DNA of 64,000 bases, from the NCBI GenBank assembly GCA_016191875.1, contig JACPVG010000001.1, positions 28,482 to 92,481 on the forward strand. The letters are read 5' to 3'. The notes beneath the pieces were generated by a model, which saw only the letters and a list, made by a program, of their open reading frames with translations, was not told the DNA's origin and made no database searches. Position 1 is the stretch's first letter. Every line of letters starts with the position of its first letter. This DNA is from Chloroflexota bacterium. Lineage in GTDB: Bacteria > Chloroflexota > Anaerolineae > Anaerolineales > UBA11579. Positions 59,579 through 64,000 of the stretch are shown here, in pieces. The translations under genes and the position numbers were made by a program.

Positions 59579-60709
59579 ATGCACAATTTCTCCAGATACC
59601 TGACTCACGCGGCGTTGCTGTTTAGCGCCATCACGCTGGCCGGTTTCGGCCCGCCCATGCAGGCGGAAGAACCGGCCGAGGTCCGCATCACCCAGGTGGA
59701 TACCTCGAATTTCCCGCGCGTAACCGTCTACATCTCATCCGTGGACTCTGAAGGCAATCCGGTTCCCATCGACCCCAGCCGCCTGCAACTGGCCGAGAAC
59801 GGTGAAGCCATCCCACTCGACCAGATCGAAGGTATGGGAGAGGTCGGGCCGCTGACCACCCTGCTGGTGATGGACGTCTCCGGGAGCATGAACAGCGGGG
59901 GCAAACTCGATTCGGCCAAGGCCGCCGCCCGCGCCTACGTGGAGCAAATGCGTCCCGGCGACCAGGCCGGCCTGCTGGTTTTCAACACGCAGGCGACCTA
60001 CATCCAGGCCATCACCAGCGACCATGCCCTGCTCCTCGACGCCATCGACAGCATGCGCGCCCAGGACAATACCGCCATGTTCGATGCCCTCAACGAAGCC
60101 GTGGGCATCCTCGAACCGGTTTCCGGCCGCAAGGCCATCATCGTGCTGACTGACGGTCTGGATAATGTGAGTCAAGCCACTCCCGATGCGGTCATCGAAC
60201 GCATTGGCCCGGCCGGGCTTTCCATTTCGACCGTCGGGCTGGGCGTGCCGGGCCAGGGGCGCGGCGCACTCACTGCCCTGGACGAAGAAGCCCTGCGTGG
60301 CCTCGCCGCCAATGCCGGCGGGGTCTACGGCTATGCCGAGGACGAAGACAGCCTCCAGCGCCTTTACCAGACTTATGCCATCGCCATGCAGAGCGAGTAC
60401 GTTATCACCTACACCTCGCCCGCTGCGCTGCACGATGGCGTCAACCGGGCCCTGACGGTCTCGCTGGCTTCCCCGGCTGGCGCGGCCGATGCCGGCGCGC
60501 CTCAGGCAGTCTACAACCCCGGCGGGCTGGTACCCGAAGTCGCCCAGCCGGCTCCCTGGCCCGTGTTCGCAGCCATGCTGGCCGTCCTGGCGGGCTTGCT
60601 GTTGCTGCCCATACTGGCCGGCGCGCTGGGCGGAGTATTTGGCGGGCTGTCCGGGGCGGCGCGCCGCGGCTTCCGCCAACCGAAGGCCCGCGTGAAGTTG
60701 AAGGATTAG
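59579..60709 (+). CDS. Membrane-anchored von Willebrand factor A protein
   Basis: 376 residues. A signal peptide (AALLFSAITLAGFGPPMQA) is followed by a beta-sandwich region (35-90) and a vWA domain (about 93-275) with a complete MIDAS: DVSGSM (Asp99, Ser101, Ser103), NTAMFDAL (Thr165) and LTDGLDN (Asp192). A C-terminal helix (FAAMLAVLAGLLLLPILAGA) then leads to a short basic tail ARVKLKD that should lie in the cytoplasm. The tail resembles those of the E1 and E2 proteins. It starts 5 nt after the FHA gene and ends the operon. Confidence 0.85.
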   Translation: MHNFSRYLTHAALLFSAITLAGFGPPMQAEEPAEVRITQVDTSNFPRVTVYISSVDSEGNPVPIDPSRLQLAENGEAIPLDQIEGMGEVGPLTTLLVMDVSGSMNSGGKLDSAKAAARAYVEQMRPGDQAGLLVFNTQATYIQAITSDHALLLDAIDSMRAQDNTAMFDALNEAVGILEPVSGRKAIIVLTDGLDNVSQATPDAVIERIGPAGLSISTVGLGVPGQGRGALTALDEEALRGLAANAGGVYGYAEDEDSLQRLYQTYAIAMQSEYVITYTSPAALHDGVNRALTVSLASPAGAADAGAPQAVYNPGGLVPEVAQPAPWPVFAAMLAVLAGLLLLPILAGALGGVFGGLSGAARRGFRQPKARVKLKD

Positions 60710-60740
60710 GCGCGCGACATCGGAATCCCGCTCAGAAACC

Positions 60741-60770
60741 AGTAAGGGCGCAGCATGCTGCGCCCTTACT
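60741..60770. terminator. 13-bp hairpin at the convergent end of the ubiquitin-like operon
   Basis: AGTAAGGGCGCAG, loop CATG, CTGCGCCCTTACT: perfect stem, 31 nt after the vWA stop and facing the end of the glycosyltransferase-like gene. Same core as the hairpin at 4698-4719. Confidence 0.65.
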
Positions 60771-60819
60771 CTGTAAACCTATCGCCCAAAGATATGAAAA
60801 GCATATTTGCAGCATCCGC

Positions 60820-61947
60820 TCACGGCCGCTCTTCGTCGCGATGCCGGAAATAATGGCGGCACCACTCGTGCAGGCGCGGCTTCTGCGACGCCCATTCAAA
60901 CAGGCCGTCCGGGTTGATTTCCAGGTCGCTGCACGGGTCGAACTCCGTTTCAACCAAGATCTGGAAGCGGTGGCCGTAGGCGCGGTTCATCGGGTTGCCA
61001 TGCCACAGATGGAACAGGCTCCCCTCCAGATAGCCCACACTGCCGCGCACTCGCGGATAAAGCCGCGCCGCCCAGGCGGCCAGGTCTTCCGCCAGCGCCG
61101 GACTGAAGCGCTCCAGCCCAAGATGCTCTGTGCCCGAAAACATCGCCCGCGACATCACCAGGTCCCCGCCCCCGGTGATGAGGCGGTCGTAGAGGCCCAG
61201 CCCGTCGAACACTTCGCGGCGCGCCGCCCAGGCGAACCCGCTCAGGCCGGCCCGGCGGTAATCTTGCAGTACGTCATAACCTTTATGGGCGACGCCGTAT
61301 GCCATACCATAATAGCGCTGCCCGGATAGCGTGCCCACCGGATAAGCACCGGCATTCCTCAACGGCGGGCGCGTTCCCGCCTTGAGATTGAAGGTCTGGG
61401 AGAAGGGCTGGACGATGGCATAATCCTCCAGCAGCCGCCGCGTCTCGGCGGCCCAATCCGGCCGGTCGAAGACCACATCGGCATCCAGCCAGACGATTCT
61501 GTCGCAGTCTGCCGGCAAGCGGGCCAACGCCAGGTTGAGCAAGCGCTCCTTCTGCCACATCACGTGGCGGCCCCTCAACTGCAGCAGGGCATCCGCGTCC
61601 GTATCCGGGGAGAGTTCATCCGCCCCATCATCGAACCTCAGTTCCACCGCCAGCAGCGGAATGCCCTGCGCCCCCAGGTGTTCCCGAAACACACGGTAGT
61701 TTTGAATCTTGTTGGCGTACGAGGCGGGGTTAAAGTAACAGGCGATCGCCCAGAGCCGGCCCGCCAGACTGCGCGGCCGCCGATGCGCCGGTGTGGGCTG
61801 TTCAGCGGCAAACGCATTGCGCTCCGGGTTCACCAGCCGATAGACCGCCAGGATGACCGGCATGAAGATGCGATTGTTCAGGAAACTCCAGGAGCGCGAA
61901 ACGGCCATTCGATCCCTGAGAGAGCGAAGAAGAGAAGTGAAGTTCAT
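60820..61947 (-). CDS. Glycosyltransferase-like protein
   Basis: 375 residues. A metal-binding DxD motif is present in DRIVWLDADVVFDRPDW. Preceding motifs (AIACYFNPASYANKIQNY, HVMWQKERLLNLALARLP) and the later LITGGGDLVMSRAMFSG with SLFHLWHG fit a GT-A-like nucleotide-sugar transferase with a late His region. The N-terminal 70 residues are basic with a weak hydrophobic stretch (FMPVILAVYRLV). The ATG at 61947 (MNFTSLLRSL) is chosen because residues before it overlap the ABC permease gene. Substrate unknown. Confidence 0.72.
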   Translation of the reverse strand: MNFTSLLRSLRDRMAVSRSWSFLNNRIFMPVILAVYRLVNPERNAFAAEQPTPAHRRPRSLAGRLWAIACYFNPASYANKIQNYRVFREHLGAQGIPLLAVELRFDDGADELSPDTDADALLQLRGRHVMWQKERLLNLALARLPADCDRIVWLDADVVFDRPDWAAETRRLLEDYAIVQPFSQTFNLKAGTRPPLRNAGAYPVGTLSGQRYYGMAYGVAHKGYDVLQDYRRAGLSGFAWAARREVFDGLGLYDRLITGGGDLVMSRAMFSGTEHLGLERFSPALAEDLAAWAARLYPRVRGSVGYLEGSLFHLWHGNPMNRAYGHRFQILVETEFDPCSDLEINPDGLFEWASQKPRLHEWCRHYFRHRDEERP

Positions 61948-62033
61948 CGACGAAGCCAAACTTCTTGGTCGCACGCCCGGCGCATATGCACTCCCTGGCG
62001 AACCCCCACCAGTCTTCGCCTCTGAACCGGCGG

Positions 62034-62813
62034 CTACCGGCCGTTCTCGCGGTCCCAAGGCACCAGCACGCGGGTGGCGCGTTCCAGGCTGCGGTTGATC
62101 GCCAGCCCGAGGACCGAGATTGTGAACAGAGCGGCGTACAGGTGGTCGGTCTTGAGCGTTTCCCACGACAACCAGATCATCGAGCCCAGGCCGGTCCGGC
62201 CAACGATCATCTCCACCACAATCGTCAGGAGGATGGCATTGTTCATCGCCAGGCGCACGCCGCTCAACACGAACGGCAGGCTGCCCGGCAGCACCACCCG
62301 CCGGAAGATCTGCCCGCGGCTGGCGCCGTAGTTCTGGGCGATGTCGAAAAAGATCGGGTCGATCTGACGCACACCGGCCATGCTGTTTATCAGCATCGGA
62401 AAAAACGCCGCGATGCTGATCATGACGATCTTGGACGATTCCCCCAAACCGAAGAGAATCAGCACCAGCGGAAAGAGCGCCATCTTCGGAACCGGGTGAA
62501 TCGACGCGATGATCGGGTCGAGGAGATTCCGCAACCAGGACAGCCAGCCCATGCTCAGGCCCAGCAGCAACCCGACCGCGCTTCCAATGAGGAAGCCTGA
62601 GATCATGCGCAGCATGGAGATGCCGACATTGGAGGCCAGCGTGCCGTTAGCAATGGTCTTGAGCAGGGCCGCCCCAATCCGGCTGGGCGGAGGGAAGAAC
62701 AGTTTGGAGACCAGCCCCAAAGATGAAAACACCTGCCAGATGACCAGGAGAAGCACCAACGGAAACAGGTAGCGCAGGACATTGAGCACCAGGGAGTCTT
62801 GGGCGCGCTTCAT
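62034..62813 (-). CDS. ABC transporter permease, TauC/SsuC-type
   Basis: 259 residues, five or six helices. The EAA loop reads IAQNYGASRGQIFRRVVLP, followed by GVRLAMNNAILLTIVVEMIV, the usual pattern of the nitrate/sulfonate/taurine (NitT/TauT) group. Inner-membrane part of an importer for an anion or a pyrimidine-like compound. It overlaps the ATPase gene by 4 nt (ATGA). The matching binding protein is not in the window. Confidence 0.9.
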   Translation of the reverse strand: MKRAQDSLVLNVLRYLFPLVLLLVIWQVFSSLGLVSKLFFPPPSRIGAALLKTIANGTLASNVGISMLRMISGFLIGSAVGLLLGLSMGWLSWLRNLLDPIIASIHPVPKMALFPLVLILFGLGESSKIVMISIAAFFPMLINSMAGVRQIDPIFFDIAQNYGASRGQIFRRVVLPGSLPFVLSGVRLAMNNAILLTIVVEMIVGRTGLGSMIWLSWETLKTDHLYAALFTISVLGLAINRSLERATRVLVPWDRENGR

Positions 62814-63589
62814 TGTTCTGCCTCCAAAGAGCTTTTGACTTCCGATTCCAGCTGCGCCCAGATGCCGCGCTTGATTTCGCTGACCTTCTCCGGCTCCGCC
62901 GGCTGCACCAGGTTGCGCGGGCGTTCGAACGGCACGATGATCTCCTGCACGATGCGCCCCGGCCGCCCCGACATGACGATGATGCGGTCGCTCAGCAAAA
63001 TACTCTCCTCGATGTCATGGGTCACAAAGATGATCGTCTTGCGGTAATTCTGCCACATACGCAGCAGTTCCTGCTGGAGCAGCAGGCGCGACTGGGCGTC
63101 CAGCGCGGCAAACGGCTCATCCATCAGCAGCACCTGCGGGTTGGTGAGAAACGCCCGCGCCAGGGCGGCGCGTTGTTTCATCCCGCCTGAAAGCTCATAG
63201 GGGAAGTGCCGTTGGAATTTCTCCAGCCCGAACTGCTCCAGGATATCCGACACCCGCCGGGAGGATTCGGCGTCGCTCACGCCGTTCATCTTCAGGCCAA
63301 AACGCACATTTTCAGTCAGGGTCATCCAGGGAAACAACCCCTGTCCCTGGAAGACCATGGCGTTCTGCGGGCGGTCTTCCTCGCCCTCAATGTCGATGGC
63401 GATGCTGCCGGAGGAGGGTTCGATCAGCCCGGCGATGATGCGCAGCAGGGTGGACTTGCCGCAGCCGCTTGGCCCCAACACACTCACAAATTCATGGGCC
63501 TTGACCTCGAACGTGACATCGTTCAGCGCCTGCACTTCCCCTTGTTTGGATGGATAGAGTTTATGTAAATGAGAAATTTGAATGCTCAT
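62810..63589 (-). CDS. ABC transporter ATP-binding protein, TauB/SsuB-type
   Basis: 259 residues. Walker A GPSGCGKSTLL, signature LSGGMKQRAALARAF, Walker B VLLMDEPFAALD and H-loop VTHDIEESILLSDR are intact. The short length and GGMKQR signature are typical of NitT/TauT ATPases. It drives the permease downstream. No binding-protein gene lies within the 275 nt upstream. Confidence 0.92.
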   Translation of the reverse strand: MSIQISHLHKLYPSKQGEVQALNDVTFEVKAHEFVSVLGPSGCGKSTLLRIIAGLIEPSSGSIAIDIEGEEDRPQNAMVFQGQGLFPWMTLTENVRFGLKMNGVSDAESSRRVSDILEQFGLEKFQRHFPYELSGGMKQRAALARAFLTNPQVLLMDEPFAALDAQSRLLLQQELLRMWQNYRKTIIFVTHDIEESILLSDRIIVMSGRPGRIVQEIIVPFERPRNLVQPAEPEKVSEIKRGIWAQLESEVKSSLEAEQ

Positions 63590-63867
63590 AGGGGTTCAAG
63601 TTAGCCATGCGGCCGTCGATGGCGCAGCCTCACAGCCGGTTTGGTCATTTCTCCTTTTCCAGCGTCCAATCCAGTGAGCAGACTCCGGAAGGCTGCTCGT
63701 CTGGCGAGGAGCGGTCGGCTGATGCCGCTGTTCACATCACATTCACAGAGACATAGTACGGGGACCGCCGGGCAAAAGTTGGCGGTACCGAGCGCCTCCT
63801 CACAATCCTGGCCCAGTTATACCTGATGTGTCATCGGCCTGCAATGGGGAACAGGCATTGGGAGTGG

Positions 63868-64000
63868 CTAAATTAGTGGGGCAAGGAAATCCTTGACATG
63901 CGCCTTGTCCTTGTATTTGGGGTATTGGTGTTTGTAGAGTTGGCGGCTGTTGAAGCAATAGATGAACAGCTTCAAGGCGCAGACCAGCGCATAGGGACAA
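63868..64000 (-). CDS. C-terminal fragment of an unidentified protein, cut by the window edge
   Basis: The minus strand is open from base 64000 down to a TAG at 63868-63870. The 43 visible residues include YALVCALKLFIYCFNSRQLY and the end DFLAPLI. The Lys/Tyr/His-rich composition and lower GC differ from neighbouring genes, which would fit the end of a transposase, but I do not recognise a specific family. The 278 nt between this frame and the ABC operon hold no other feature I can support. Confidence 0.4.
   Translation of the reverse strand, partial: CPYALVCALKLFIYCFNSRQLYKHQYPKYKDKAHVKDFLAPLI

Noticed and set aside
63641..63826. 61-codon plus-strand frame upstream of the TauB-type gene
   Set aside because: Basic, low-complexity translation without a ribosome-binding site or family likeness; probably chance.
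1..64000. CRISPR array, prophage or complete insertion sequence
   Set aside because: No regularly spaced direct repeats, phage structural genes or complete transposase were seen; only an unidentified fragment at the right edge could be part of a mobile element.

Overview
This 64 kb, GC-rich, gene-dense window holds about 64 protein genes on both strands, one tRNA-Leu(UAA), no rRNA and no CRISPR array. Gene content and style suggest a bacterium of the phylum Chloroflexota, probably Anaerolineae-like. The pointers are a 7TM/PAS/GAF/SpoIIE phosphatase, a YwiC-like protein, TolB-like and FecR lipoproteins, KamA, many -10 boxes sitting just upstream of start codons, and the style of the ubiquitin-like genes. 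The taxonomy is an inference. The first gene is cut by the left edge and an unidentified reading frame by the right edge.

Layout. 1-6.6 kb: a partner-switching module (SpoIIE phosphatase/HATPase fusion, STAS antagonist, separate RsbW-type kinase) with two patatin-like lipases. 6.2-12.4 kb: small DMT protein, Tat lipoprotein of the intradiol dioxygenase family, 3-hydroxyacyl-CoA dehydrogenase plus enoyl-CoA hydratase, class III aminotransferase, creatininase-family hydrolase. 12.5-24.6 kb: eleven co-directional genes for polyamine use, namely an Lrp/AsnC regulator, two complete PotABCD-type importers, a putrescine aminotransferase (PatA type) and an aminobutyraldehyde dehydrogenase (PatD type). 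A clear promoter with overlapping palindromes lies in front of the regulator. 24.7-31.2 kb: YtcJ-like amidohydrolase, ArsR regulator, YwiC-like protein, membrane protein, tRNA-Leu, FecR-like lipoprotein, PHP hydrolase. 31.2-36.4 kb: two linked membrane proteins with band-7 character, then a pseudouridine kinase/glycosidase pair. 36.4-46.7 kb: an operon of KamA, MinD-like ATPase, nucleotide-translocase-like transporter, HAMP sensor and ATP-grasp protein, followed by a TolB-like lipoprotein, a cyclic-nucleotide-binding protein and a double-domain nucleotide cyclase. 46.7-54.1 kb: VOC protein, GH1 glycosidase, folK-folP, GNAT, split glutamine-dependent NAD synthase, MFS exporter.

The most interesting locus is 54.26-60.7 kb, a complete ubiquitin-like conjugation operon. 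In order it encodes an E1-like enzyme with an N-terminal GntR DNA-binding domain and a C-terminal zinc ribbon, a membrane-anchored RING-type protein, a ubiquitin-like/E2 fusion, a free ubiquitin-like protein (about 83% identical to the fused copy), a JAMM deconjugase, a membrane FHA protein and a membrane-anchored von Willebrand A protein. The E1, the E2 fusion and the vWA protein all end in a basic RV(R/K)L(K/R) tail. The free Ubl already ends in Gly, and the fused copy continues past the same Thr-Ala-Gly, so the JAMM protein could process the fusion. Related bacterial ubiquitin-like operons are known; this arrangement looks unusual.

60.8-64 kb: a glycosyltransferase-like protein, a TauBC/SsuBC-type ABC pair without a binding protein, and a fragment at the edge.

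Two structural repeat signals recur: short GC-rich hairpins with a GCAGCATxCTGC-like core at gene ends, and a ~134-nt intergenic element present in two diverged copies (42.64 and 50.97 kb).
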